DNA from: Deltaproteobacteria bacterium
GTDB taxonomy: Bacteria > Desulfobacterota > Desulfobacteria > Desulfobacterales > Desulfobacteraceae
Direction of reading: 5' to 3'
Length of the DNA: 14,324 bases
Assembly (NCBI GenBank): GCA_019314105.1
Contig: JAFCZY010000009.1
Coordinates: 1-14,324 of the forward strand
Position 1 is the stretch's first letter. The number at the start of each line of letters is the position of its first letter. Shown in pieces: positions 7,103 to 14,032 of the stretch. Both the position numbers and the translations under genes were made by a program. The notes beneath the pieces are model-generated. The model saw nothing but the letters and a program-made list of their open reading frames with translations, did not search any database and was not told where the DNA came from.

Positions 7103-7246
7103 TTGTTCAAACCAAACTATTCATTTGAAAAACGCCAGAAAGAATTGGCAAAAAAAAAGAAGAAAGAGGAAAAAAGGCAACGCAAGCTGGAGAAAAAGAA
7201 AAATCCTGACGGGGAAAAGGAGTCTCTTTCCGTTGCGGATGATTAA
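7103..7246 (+). CDS. Small Lys/Arg/Glu-rich protein with TTG start, function unknown
   Basis: A 47-codon frame starting with TTG and ending TAA. The product begins (f)M-F-K-P-N-Y-S-F-E-K-R-Q-K-E-L, continues into an almost uninterrupted run of Lys, Arg, Glu and Gln (about residues 10-35), and ends with an acidic tail (S-V-A-D-D). The central part should form one long charged helix. The N-terminal K-P-N-Y-S-F-E-K-R-Q-K-E-L pattern matches my memory of a family of short uncharacterised proteins in deltaproteobacteria and other proteobacteria. The good ribosome site and the terminator just upstream support a separate gene. Because it is short and uses a rare start codon, automatic annotation may miss it; a longer out-of-frame reading at 7125-7334 covers most of it and is not credible. 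A role in RNA or ribosome binding is only a guess from charge. Confidence 0.65.
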   Translation: MFKPNYSFEKRQKELAKKKKKEEKRQRKLEKKKNPDGEKESLSVADD

Positions 7247-7412
7247 CAGCTTTAAGCCCTCTTTTTTGACCGAAAGTAATCTATGTCATGGGGCGCCTCT
7301 TTGTGGGTTTATCCTGACAACTGCCAAGGCCTGATCGGCGCAAGATTACCAAAGGAGAATGCAGCAATAGATCCCATGAAAATGTTGTGAATTTAAAATT
7401 TTAATTCATTTA
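7247..7412. other. Gene-free stretch with no recognised feature
   Basis: About 165 nt between the Lys-rich gene and the cold-shock promoter. It holds one 35-codon ATG frame (7283-7390) with no convincing ribosome site and no recognised product. No tRNA, riboswitch core or clear terminator was recognised. Confidence 0.4.
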
Positions 7413-7416
7413 GTGC

Positions 7417-7447
7417 TTGACTTTTTTTGTTATGGGTATAGTATAAC
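7417..7447 (+). promoter_or_regulatory. Candidate sigma70 promoter of the cold-shock gene
   Basis: TTGACT (7417-7422) is a near-consensus -35 box. An AT-rich T-A-T-A-G-T-A-T-A-A-C stretch (7437-7447) supplies the -10: TAGTAT with a 16-nt spacer or TATAAC with a 19-nt spacer. Transcription would start near 7452, leaving a leader of about 125 nt. Confidence 0.55.
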
Positions 7448-7454
7448 AAAATTC

Positions 7455-7475
7455 GCGCTGCTTTATGTAAAGCGC
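7455..7475 (+). promoter_or_regulatory. Hairpin at the start of the cold-shock mRNA leader
   Basis: GCGCT (7455-7459) pairs with AGCGC (7471-7475); an alternative inner stem is GCTTT/AAAGC around an ATGT loop. The two pairings exclude each other in part. The hairpin sits at the predicted 5' end of the long cspA-type leader, where it could stabilise the mRNA or take part in temperature-dependent folding. Confidence 0.4.
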
Positions 7476-7576
7476 AAAGGTTTCATTCTAAAGGAGAACA
7501 ATCCAACAAAAAAAATGGTATTTCCCTTAAAGTTAGAAACTAGTATTTTTTATTTTTATTACAGGAGACTGCCAAC

Positions 7577-7777
7577 ATGGCTAATGGTATTGTAAAATGG
7601 TTTAATGACACAAAAGGTTTTGGATTTATCGAACAGGAAGAAGGAAAAGATGTATTTGTGCATCACTCAGGTATCAATTCAACAGGTTTTAAATCCCTGA
7701 ATGAAGGAGACCGCGTTTCATTTGACATCGAAGATGGACAGAAAGGTCCTGCAGCAACAAATGTAACCGTGTTATAG
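7577..7777 (+). CDS. Cold-shock domain RNA chaperone (CspA family)
   Basis: Single cold-shock domain of 66 residues, the usual length. It binds single-stranded RNA and DNA and melts mRNA structure at low temperature. RNP1 is K13-G-F-G-F-I18 and RNP2 is V26-F-V-H-H30; W8, F15, F17, F27 and H29 form the nucleic-acid-binding face. AGGAGA at 7563-7568 is 8 nt before the ATG. It has its own promoter, a long leader and a strong terminator, so it is monocistronic. A long leader is the usual site of post-transcriptional control in cspA-type genes, but whether this copy is cold-induced or constitutive cannot be told from the sequence. Confidence 0.95.
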   Translation: MANGIVKWFNDTKGFGFIEQEEGKDVFVHHSGINSTGFKSLNEGDRVSFDIEDGQKGPAATNVTVL

Positions 7778-7826
7778 TTAACCGTTTTATTTGTTTTAAA
7801 GAGTCATCTTGGTGACTTGAAAAATT

Positions 7827-7864
7827 AAAGCCTCTGGACAGGATATCGTCCAGAGGCTTTTTGT
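7827..7864 (+). terminator. Strong, probably bidirectional terminator
   Basis: A perfect 13-bp stem (7827-7839 with 7848-7860), 8-nt loop, and a T run at 7858-7862 on the + strand. On the opposite strand the same stem is followed by AATTTTTC (complement of 7819-7826), so it can also end the map operon, whose stop codon is at 7898. Confidence 0.9.
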
Positions 7865-7897
7865 TTTCGCGGAAAACCAAAAATAATTCCTACACTT

Positions 7898-8779
7898 TTA
7901 AAGTTCATAGGGTGTCAGGCTTTCCCATCCATTTTCAGTTACAAGCAGTGTTTGTTCAAACTGTGCGGACAAAGATCCATCATCGGTGACAGCGGTCCAC
8001 CGGTCTTCAAGGACATGCAGGTCTTTTCTCCCCAGATTAATCATGGGCTCAATGGTAAACACCATACCGGGAACAAGTGATATGCCTTTTCCCTTGGTTC
8101 CGAAATGAAGAATTTGGGGCTGTTCATGAAAATCGATGCCCACTCCATGACCGACAAATTCCCGGACCACGGAACAACCGCAAGATTCTGCATAGTTTTG
8201 AATGGCAAAACCGATATCTCCCAAGGTTGCACCGGGAGCTATTGTTTCAATCCCCCTTTTTAAGGATTCGGCAGCTACACTGACAATTTTTTTTCCCTGT
8301 TCCGTCGGCGTCCCCACAAAAAAAGTTTTGCTGGCATCTGCATAATATCCGTCAAGTATGGGGGTGATATCTACATTGACAATATCGCCATCTTTTAAAA
8401 TACGGTCGCCGGGTATGCCGTGACAGATGACGTCATTGATCGAGACACAGACACTTTTAGGGAAGCCCCTGTAATTCAAGGGTGCTGGAATCGCTCCGGC
8501 CTTAATGGTTTTTTCATGGACAAAGGTATTAATATCTTCTGTTTTGAGCCCAGGCTTAATCATTTTCTCAACCTGGTTGAGAATTGACATTAAAAGCTCT
8601 CCGCTTTTTTGGATGCCTTTGATTTGGCGGGGCTCTTTTAAATAGATATCATATCTTCGTTTGTATTCTTCCTTTATGCTGACTTCCATTTTTTTATTTC
8701 GGCAACAATTTTTATATTTTTTTCCACTTCCACATGGACAGAGGGTATTTTGTCCGATTTTTACTGCTTTTTTTTTCAT
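7898..8779 (-). CDS. map: Type I methionine aminopeptidase with N-terminal SEC-C zinc motif
   Basis: Removes the initiator methionine from new proteins. The pita-bread catalytic domain (about 50-290) has all five metal ligands D137, D148, H211, E244 and E275, at exactly the relative spacing of E. coli MetAP (11, 63, 33, 31), plus H120 and H218 at the substrate-binding positions. The 293-residue protein exceeds E. coli MetAP (264) by an N-terminal extension holding C14-P-C16-G-S-G-K-K-Y-K-N-C25-C26, a SEC-C zinc-binding motif like the SecA C terminus. SEC-C in SecA contacts SecB and the ribosome, so here it may hold the enzyme near the exit tunnel (inference). It starts 6 nt after miaB on the same strand and ends before the bidirectional terminator. 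It is last in the DUF4911-miaB-map operon. Confidence 0.95.
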   Translation of the reverse strand: MKKKAVKIGQNTLCPCGSGKKYKNCCRNKKMEVSIKEEYKRRYDIYLKEPRQIKGIQKSGELLMSILNQVEKMIKPGLKTEDINTFVHEKTIKAGAIPAPLNYRGFPKSVCVSINDVICHGIPGDRILKDGDIVNVDITPILDGYYADASKTFFVGTPTEQGKKIVSVAAESLKRGIETIAPGATLGDIGFAIQNYAESCGCSVVREFVGHGVGIDFHEQPQILHFGTKGKGISLVPGMVFTIEPMINLGRKDLHVLEDRWTAVTDDGSLSAQFEQTLLVTENGWESLTPYEL

Positions 8780-8785
8780 TTTTTC

Positions 8786-10144
8786 TCAAACTCCCACAGG
8801 ATGACCCCATAATGAATGGCGATATGCGTTTTTAATTTTAATCTTGATTATATCGCCTATATTGACATGTTCGGATGGAAAATGCACGATTTTATTGGAC
8901 TCGGTCCTTCCGGTCATCTGTTCCATATTTTTATGGGTTTGCTCAAACCCACCCCGTTTTTTTATGCTTTTACCTTCAACAAGAACTTTAAAAGTTTCCC
9001 CGATCAGTTCTTTGTTCTTTTTTTCAGTATACTGTTCCTGTAATTGTAAAAGATTATTTAACCTTTCCCGTTTTTCTTTTTCATCTATCTGGTCGGAAAA
9101 TTTGGCCGCAGGTGCGGATGATCGATCAGAATAGGCAAAAGCAAATATGGAATCAAATTCAATTTCACGTAAAAGATTCATTGTATCGTTAAAATCATTA
9201 TCGGTCTCCGATGGGAATCCTACAATGATATCCGTTGAAAGCGCAATATTAGGGCATTCCTTTTTTAAGGTAAGAATTCTGTCAATATATTCTTCCCGTG
9301 TGTATCCCCGGTTCATTTTTTTAAGAATTTTATTTGACCCGGACTGTACCGGCAAGTGCAGATGGTTGCAAACCTTATCAAGATCCCGGATAGCATAAAT
9401 TAAATTTATGGAAAGATCTTTTGGGTGGGACGTGGCAAATCGTATCCGATGGATTCCGTCTATTTTATTTATCCTTGCCAAAAGCTCTGGGAAAGACATT
9501 TGAGCTTCTTTCTGGCCATAGGAATTTACGTTCTGCCCTAAAAGGGTTATCTCCTTGACACCTGACGTGGCAAGTAAAGAGATCTCCTCCATAATGCTTT
9601 CCGGTTTACGACTTCTTTCTCTGCCACGGACATAGGGCACCACACAATAAGTGCAATAATTATCACATCCCTGCATAATGGTGACAAATCCGGATATTTT
9701 ATTTTCATCAAAACAGGATGCATCCGGCATGGCTTCATAAATCATTTGGCAGTCCTTTGTATCCACCACTCGTTGGACACCGGATTTTATCGCATCAATA
9801 TGCTGACCAAACCTTGAAAATGCCTGGGTGCCCAAAACAATATCAAGATGCGGAATACGCTCAAATGCTTTTTCACCCTCCTGCTGGGCCACACATCCTG
9901 CCATGACTGTGATCAAATGAGGATTCTTTTTTTTAATTTTGGCAAATCTGCCTAGAAAACTAAATGCTTTTTCTTCTGCTTTGTGTCGAATCGAACAGGT
10001 ATTGCAGACAACAATGTCAGCTTTATCCATATCATTGGTTTTTTTAAACCCGTAAGAATTTAAAATTAAGGCCAGTTTCTCAGAATCGTATACATTCATC
10101 TGACAGCCAATCGTATATATATAGGCATATCCATTATACTTCAT
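8786..10144 (-). CDS. miaB: tRNA-2-methylthio-N6-dimethylallyladenosine synthase MiaB
   Basis: Radical-SAM methylthiotransferase that adds the 2-methylthio group to i6A37 of tRNAs reading UNN codons. The N-terminal UPF0004 domain has the auxiliary cluster cysteines C14, C50 and C84, with the same spacing as E. coli MiaB (C10/C46/C80). The radical-SAM motif is C160-x3-C164-x2-C167. A TRAM tRNA-binding domain closes the protein (about 382-450). At 452 residues it is of normal length. The extended C-terminal end and the absence of a MtaB-type N terminus favour MiaB over RimO or MtaB. The start overlaps the end of the DUF4911 gene by 11 nt, with AAGGA at 10156-10160, so translation is coupled; map follows after 6 nt. 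Confidence 0.95.
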   Translation of the reverse strand: MKYNGYAYIYTIGCQMNVYDSEKLALILNSYGFKKTNDMDKADIVVCNTCSIRHKAEEKAFSFLGRFAKIKKKNPHLITVMAGCVAQQEGEKAFERIPHLDIVLGTQAFSRFGQHIDAIKSGVQRVVDTKDCQMIYEAMPDASCFDENKISGFVTIMQGCDNYCTYCVVPYVRGRERSRKPESIMEEISLLATSGVKEITLLGQNVNSYGQKEAQMSFPELLARINKIDGIHRIRFATSHPKDLSINLIYAIRDLDKVCNHLHLPVQSGSNKILKKMNRGYTREEYIDRILTLKKECPNIALSTDIIVGFPSETDNDFNDTMNLLREIEFDSIFAFAYSDRSSAPAAKFSDQIDEKEKRERLNNLLQLQEQYTEKKNKELIGETFKVLVEGKSIKKRGGFEQTHKNMEQMTGRTESNKIVHFPSEHVNIGDIIKIKIKNAYRHSLWGHPVGV

Positions 10145-10343
10145 TAAACATAAAATCCTTTTTTAAATTCTTAACGATCATTTGAGCTGTTTCTGTTCGA
10201 TCCGGTGCGATGGCAAGCCGGATATGCCCCTTCTGGGGGTCCAGAGTTGTTGCAATTGCCACACCCTCATGGCCCTCAAAAATAAACCGGATAAATCCGA
10301 TCTTGGTTTTATCAACCCTATATTCTTTGTAGATTGTTTTCAT
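10134..10343 (-). CDS. DUF4911 small protein upstream of miaB
   Basis: A 69-residue protein resembling DUF4911: a K-E-Y-R-V-D-K start, a central I-R-F-I-F-E-G-H-E-G-V-A-I-A-T-T segment and a later H-I-R-L-A-I-A-P segment, suggesting a small alpha/beta domain. The ATG at 10343 is chosen because AGGGG at 10352-10356 is 8 nt upstream; an in-frame GTG at 10352 would add three residues but lacks a spaced ribosome site. The last 11 nt overlap miaB. Its function is unknown; the tight linkage to miaB suggests a role near tRNA modification or Fe-S/SAM chemistry, but no cysteines are present to bind a cluster. Confidence 0.75.
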   Translation of the reverse strand: MKTIYKEYRVDKTKIGFIRFIFEGHEGVAIATTLDPQKGHIRLAIAPDRTETAQMIVKNLKKDFMFNEV

Positions 10344-10374
10344 AAATTCCACCCCTGCTTTTTTTAAACGAATT

Positions 10375-10402
10375 AATATACCATTATTGCTTAAAACTTC
10401 AA
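10375..10402 (-). promoter_or_regulatory. Candidate sigma70 promoter of the DUF4911-miaB-map operon
   Basis: On the - strand TTGAAG (complement of 10397-10402), a 16-nt spacer and TATATT (complement of 10375-10380). Transcription would start near 10368, about 25 nt before the DUF4911 ATG. Confidence 0.5.
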
Positions 10403-10456
10403 ATAGCTAACCCTGTAATTGCCATAAAAAAAGAATTTTACAGTTCACTTTTTTCA

Positions 10457-10555
10457 GCTTAAACTTGTAATTTCTTTCAGAATCCTTAACATTGAAATAG
10501 TAAAAAAGTTTTAAAGACTTGTGATATTTACAAATTGGCTTCACTAAGTTTAAGC
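10457..10555. repeat. 10-nt inverted repeat flanking the divergent intergenic region
   Basis: GCTTAAACTT at 10457-10466 is the exact reverse complement of AAGTTTAAGC at 10546-10555; 79 nt lie between the arms. The second arm ends just before the GGAG of the HsdR-N-like gene. It may be a pair of operator half-sites, or chance in AT-rich DNA. Confidence 0.3.
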
Positions 10556-10571
10556 CGGAGTGATAACATAA

Positions 10572-11138
10572 ATGGAAAATAAATCTAATCTCCATCATTT
10601 GGTTCTCGGAAAACTCAATGATTTTTTGACCGGTTCTGTTTTAGCAGACACGCTTGATGAAAGATATCGGCAAAAAATTGCAAAAAATCTTGTAATAGAC
10701 GGCAGATTTGAAAAAAAAGATATTAAAAGTAATATCACCCTTGAAGTTGTTGCGGGACATAAAAGGGCTGCCATAAAAGTTGATTTTCTTGTCACATATC
10801 AGGGAAAAACCATTGCAATGATAAAATATGCACCAGGATCCCTTGTCACCAGGAGACTTTCTACCCTGGCAATATCAAGAATACTTAAACCTTACCAGAT
10901 CCCAATTGTTGTTGTCACTAATGGAGAGGAGGCTGAGATCCTTGACGGGAATTCAGGAAAAGTAATGGCTACCGGGCTTGAAAATTTACTTGATAAAGAA
11001 AGTGTAAAAAAAAATATGGTATCTTTTTTGTTTAAGCCGATTAAAAAGACCCTGTTCGATCAGGCATCAAGAATTGCATATGCCTGTGAGGTTGACGGGA
11101 CCTGTCCCTGTGACTCAGATGTCTGCATCATTGAATAA
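10572..11138 (+). CDS. Orphan HsdR N-terminal-like protein with Cys-rich tail
   Basis: A 188-residue protein resembling the N-terminal nuclease domain of type I restriction HsdR (HSDR_N_2), but free-standing: no helicase part, HsdM or HsdS is nearby. The nuclease-like core runs about 30-125. D71 (K-V-D-F-L-V) matches the first catalytic acid of PD-(D/E)xK enzymes, and K85 could be the lysine, but the position two before it is M83 instead of Glu/Asp, so the active site looks broken. A conserved-looking K85-Y-A-P-G-S-L-V-T-R segment follows, then V114-V-T-N-G-E-E-A-E. The tail holds C178-P-C180-D-S-D-V-C185, which could bind zinc or a cluster. GGAG at 10557-10560 is 11 nt from the ATG, slightly far. 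It converges on uvrA with 46 nt between. I recall similar short proteins in other deltaproteobacteria; a DNA-binding or structural role is more likely than restriction. Confidence 0.7.
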   Translation: MENKSNLHHLVLGKLNDFLTGSVLADTLDERYRQKIAKNLVIDGRFEKKDIKSNITLEVVAGHKRAAIKVDFLVTYQGKTIAMIKYAPGSLVTRRLSTLAISRILKPYQIPIVVVTNGEEAEILDGNSGKVMATGLENLLDKESVKKNMVSFLFKPIKKTLFDQASRIAYACEVDGTCPCDSDVCIIE

Positions 11139-11184
11139 GAATTCACAGGGGTTTCAGGACAATAATGTGCAGTGGTTCCTTAAC

Positions 11185-14007
11185 TTATTTATTTAGGACT
11201 TTTTTTAGATAATAGCCTGTGTATGATTTTTTATTTTCAGCAATTTCTTCTGGTGTCCCCACAGCAACAATTTTTCCACCCTTGTCTCCGCCTTCAGGTC
11301 CAAGGTCGATGATGTGATCTGCGCATTTGATGACATCAAGATTGTGTTCTATGACGACCACTGTATTCTTTGAATCAACCAGTTTATCCAGAACAAATAA
11401 CAATTTTTTAATATCGTCTGAATGGAGGCCTGTGGTGGGTTCATCCAGGATATAGATGGTTTTCCCGGTCCCTTTTTTTGATAATTCTTTTGCCAGTTTT
11501 ATTCTTTGGGCTTCTCCTCCGGACAAGGTTGTGGCAGCCTGTCCCAGCTTTATATAGCCGAGCCCAACTTCTATGAGGGTGGTAAGTTTGGTTTTGATAG
11601 ATGAAATATTTTCAAAAAATCGAATGGATTGATTGATGGTCATGTCTAAAACCTGGGCAATGTTTTTATCTTTATATTTGATATCCAGAGTTTCCCTGTT
11701 GTACCGCTTTCCCTTGCAGACATCACAGGTCACATAGACATCGGGTAGAAAATGCATTTCAATTTTAATAATACCATCACCAGCGCAGGCTTCACATCTA
11801 CCGCCCTTCACATTAAAGCTGAATCGGCCGGGTTTATACCCCCTTGCTTTTGATTCACGGGTTTTAGAAAATAATTCTCTGATATGATTAAATACCTGGG
11901 TATAGGTACCCGGGTTGCTTCGGGGTGTTTTTCCAATGGGAGATTGATCGATATGAATCACTTTATCAAGATATTCAAGCCCTGTGATGTCTTTAAACTT
12001 ACCGGTTGTTTTCCTGGAACGGTTGATCCGGTTTGCAAGAATCTGATAAAGCGTGGATAAAACAAGGGTTGATTTCCCTGATCCGGAAACCCCGGTTACA
12101 CAGACAAAACATTCCAGGGGAAATGACACATCAATATGGTTAAGATTATTTGAATTTGCCTGATAAATAGTTAATGATTTGCCTGTATTTTTTCTTCTTT
12201 TTTGGGGGATTGGGATGCTTTTTTTACCGGACAGATAAAGACCGGTCAATGAGGTCTCACAGTTTATAAGTGCTTCAGGGGGGCCTGAAAAAACAACTTG
12301 TCCACCGTTTACGCCTGCGGCAGGACCAATATCAATTACATAATCGGAAGAAAGAATGGTTTCTTCATCATGCTCAACCACCACGACGGTATTGCCAAGA
12401 TCTCGAAGATTCATTAAGGTGGTTAATAACCGCGCATTGTCTTTTTGGTGAAGCCCGATACTGGGCTCATCCAGTACATAAAGAACCCCTGTCAGTTTAG
12501 AGCCGATTTGGGTGGCAAGTCGAATTCTCTGGCTTTCTCCTCCAGATAAAGTCGCGGCAGATCGGCCAAGGGTAAGGTATTCAAGGCCAACATTCTGTAA
12601 GAAACTTAACCGTTCTTTCAGCTCTTTAATAATTCTTTCCGCAATAATTTTATCTTTATCTTTAAGATTTAAAGATGACATATACTCAATTGAATGCTGT
12701 ATGGAAAGAGACGTAATTTCCCAGATAGTTTTATCCCCGACCTTAACAGACCCGGATGCTTTGTTGAGTCTTGTGCCATTACAAATAGCGCAGGGTCTAA
12801 AATTTAAATATTTTTTTATGTCTTCTCGCATATAGGTGGAGTTTGTTTCAAGATACCGTCTTTTCAGATTTGGAATCACCCCTTCAAACGATTTTTGATA
12901 TATAATTTTTTTCCCCATTTTTTCAGTATAAAATGGTATTTTTTCTTTGTTTGATCCATATAATAAGGCCTGTTGAAATTCAGGGGATAGATTTTTGAAA
13001 GGTTTATAAATATCTTCTTTATAATGGGTCACCAGGGCATCAAGAAATTCCATGAATTGAACGGAATCCCTGTTTTCCCAAGGGATTATCGCACCTTGTC
13101 TTAAAGAGATGTCATGATCCGGAACAATTAAATCTGGATCAAATTGTGTGACAGACCCTAAGCCGTCACATTTGGGGCAGGCCCCTTGAGGTGAGTTAAA
13201 AGAGAAAGAAGCTGGCGTGAATTCAGGATAACTGATTCCGCATTTCACACAGGAGGCTTTTTCACTGAAAAGGGTTTCCTCATTTCGGGTCAGGTCAAGG
13301 ATGGTTACAAGTCTTTCCGACAATGAAAGTGCAAGCTCCAGGGAATCTGCCAGGCGATTTTCAATTCCCTCTTTAATGATCAGTCGATCGACAACAGCAT
13401 CAATGGTATGTTTTTTATTTTTGGAAAGTTTCGGAAGATCATCAATCAAATAGATTTTATGGTCAACTCTGACCCTGGCAAAGCCATCTTTTTTTATTTT
13501 TAAAAACAGTTTTTCATGGGATCCTTTTTGTCCGCTGACTAAGGGCGCTAAAATCACAATTTTTGATTTTTTATCAAGGTCCATCACCCGATCAGTGATT
13601 TGATCAATGGACATGGAAGAAATGGGTAACCCACACTTATAGCAATAAGATTTACCGATTCTTGCAAATAACAGCCGTAGATAATCATAAATTTCTGTGA
13701 CGGTGCCAACCGTTGATCTGGGATTATGGCTGGCAGGTTTTTGTTCAATGGAGATGGCAGGACTAAGACCGATAATAGCATCTACATCGGGTTTGTCCAT
13801 CTGTCCTAAAAATTGTCTGGCATAGGTTGAAAGGGATTCAACATATCTTCGCCGGCCTTCGGCATAGAGTGTGTCAAATGCCAGAGTGGATTTTCCTGAA
13901 CCGGAAAGCCCTGTAATAACTGTTAAACTGTTCTTGGGTATTTCAACATTAATATTTTTAAGATTGTGTTCCCGGGCCCCTTCAATGATAATTTTATCTG
14001 TATCCAT
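11185..14007 (-). CDS. uvrA: Excinuclease ABC subunit A
   Basis: Damage-recognition ATPase of nucleotide excision repair; the dimer loads UvrB on damaged DNA. Full length at 940 residues. ATPase I: Walker A G33-L-S-G-S-G-K-S40-T, signature L487-S-G-G-E491, Walker B ending D513-E514-P-S. ATPase II: Walker A G639-V-S-G-S-G-K-S-T647, signature L828-S-G-G-E832, Walker B ending D855-E856-P-T. Zinc sites are C253/C256/C277/C280 in the signature I insertion and C738/C741/C761/C764 in the DNA-binding C-terminal part; C122/C125 and C406/C409 are further paired cysteines usual in UvrA. No signs of the shorter UvrA2 class. The ATG at 14007 follows pdxA by 25 nt with a weak ribosome site, so uvrA is probably cotranscribed from upstream. 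No SOS box was recognised in the gap. Confidence 0.97.
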   Translation of the reverse strand: MDTDKIIIEGAREHNLKNINVEIPKNSLTVITGLSGSGKSTLAFDTLYAEGRRRYVESLSTYARQFLGQMDKPDVDAIIGLSPAISIEQKPASHNPRSTVGTVTEIYDYLRLLFARIGKSYCYKCGLPISSMSIDQITDRVMDLDKKSKIVILAPLVSGQKGSHEKLFLKIKKDGFARVRVDHKIYLIDDLPKLSKNKKHTIDAVVDRLIIKEGIENRLADSLELALSLSERLVTILDLTRNEETLFSEKASCVKCGISYPEFTPASFSFNSPQGACPKCDGLGSVTQFDPDLIVPDHDISLRQGAIIPWENRDSVQFMEFLDALVTHYKEDIYKPFKNLSPEFQQALLYGSNKEKIPFYTEKMGKKIIYQKSFEGVIPNLKRRYLETNSTYMREDIKKYLNFRPCAICNGTRLNKASGSVKVGDKTIWEITSLSIQHSIEYMSSLNLKDKDKIIAERIIKELKERLSFLQNVGLEYLTLGRSAATLSGGESQRIRLATQIGSKLTGVLYVLDEPSIGLHQKDNARLLTTLMNLRDLGNTVVVVEHDEETILSSDYVIDIGPAAGVNGGQVVFSGPPEALINCETSLTGLYLSGKKSIPIPQKRRKNTGKSLTIYQANSNNLNHIDVSFPLECFVCVTGVSGSGKSTLVLSTLYQILANRINRSRKTTGKFKDITGLEYLDKVIHIDQSPIGKTPRSNPGTYTQVFNHIRELFSKTRESKARGYKPGRFSFNVKGGRCEACAGDGIIKIEMHFLPDVYVTCDVCKGKRYNRETLDIKYKDKNIAQVLDMTINQSIRFFENISSIKTKLTTLIEVGLGYIKLGQAATTLSGGEAQRIKLAKELSKKGTGKTIYILDEPTTGLHSDDIKKLLFVLDKLVDSKNTVVVIEHNLDVIKCADHIIDLGPEGGDKGGKIVAVGTPEEIAENKKSYTGYYLKKVLNK

Positions 14008-14032
14008 TTATTGGTCTTATGGTTATTCTGGT

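Noticed and set aside
7125..7334. 69-codon + strand open frame rich in Lys and Arg
   Set aside because: It is the out-of-frame shadow of the 47-codon Lys-rich gene at 7103-7246; it starts inside that gene without a ribosome site and its C-terminal part matches nothing recognisable.
7413..7595. 60-codon + strand open frame running into the cold-shock gene
   Set aside because: It overlaps the promoter and leader of the cold-shock gene, and its composition is that of AT-rich non-coding DNA. Only the last 26 codons could be a leader peptide, and their ATG at 7514 is too far from the AAGGAG.
10519..10534. CRP/FNR-like imperfect palindrome TTGTGATATTTACAA upstream of the HsdR-N-like gene
   Set aside because: The half-sites are too close for a CRP site and do not match FNR; a single imperfect match in AT-rich DNA is not evidence.
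10572..11138. Part of a type I restriction system or defence island
   Set aside because: There is no HsdM, HsdS or helicase part, no other defence gene nearby, and the catalytic acid appears lost; the neighbours are housekeeping genes.
12512..12835. 107-codon + strand open frame inside uvrA
   Set aside because: It is antisense to a complete uvrA whose motifs cover the region; no independent evidence.
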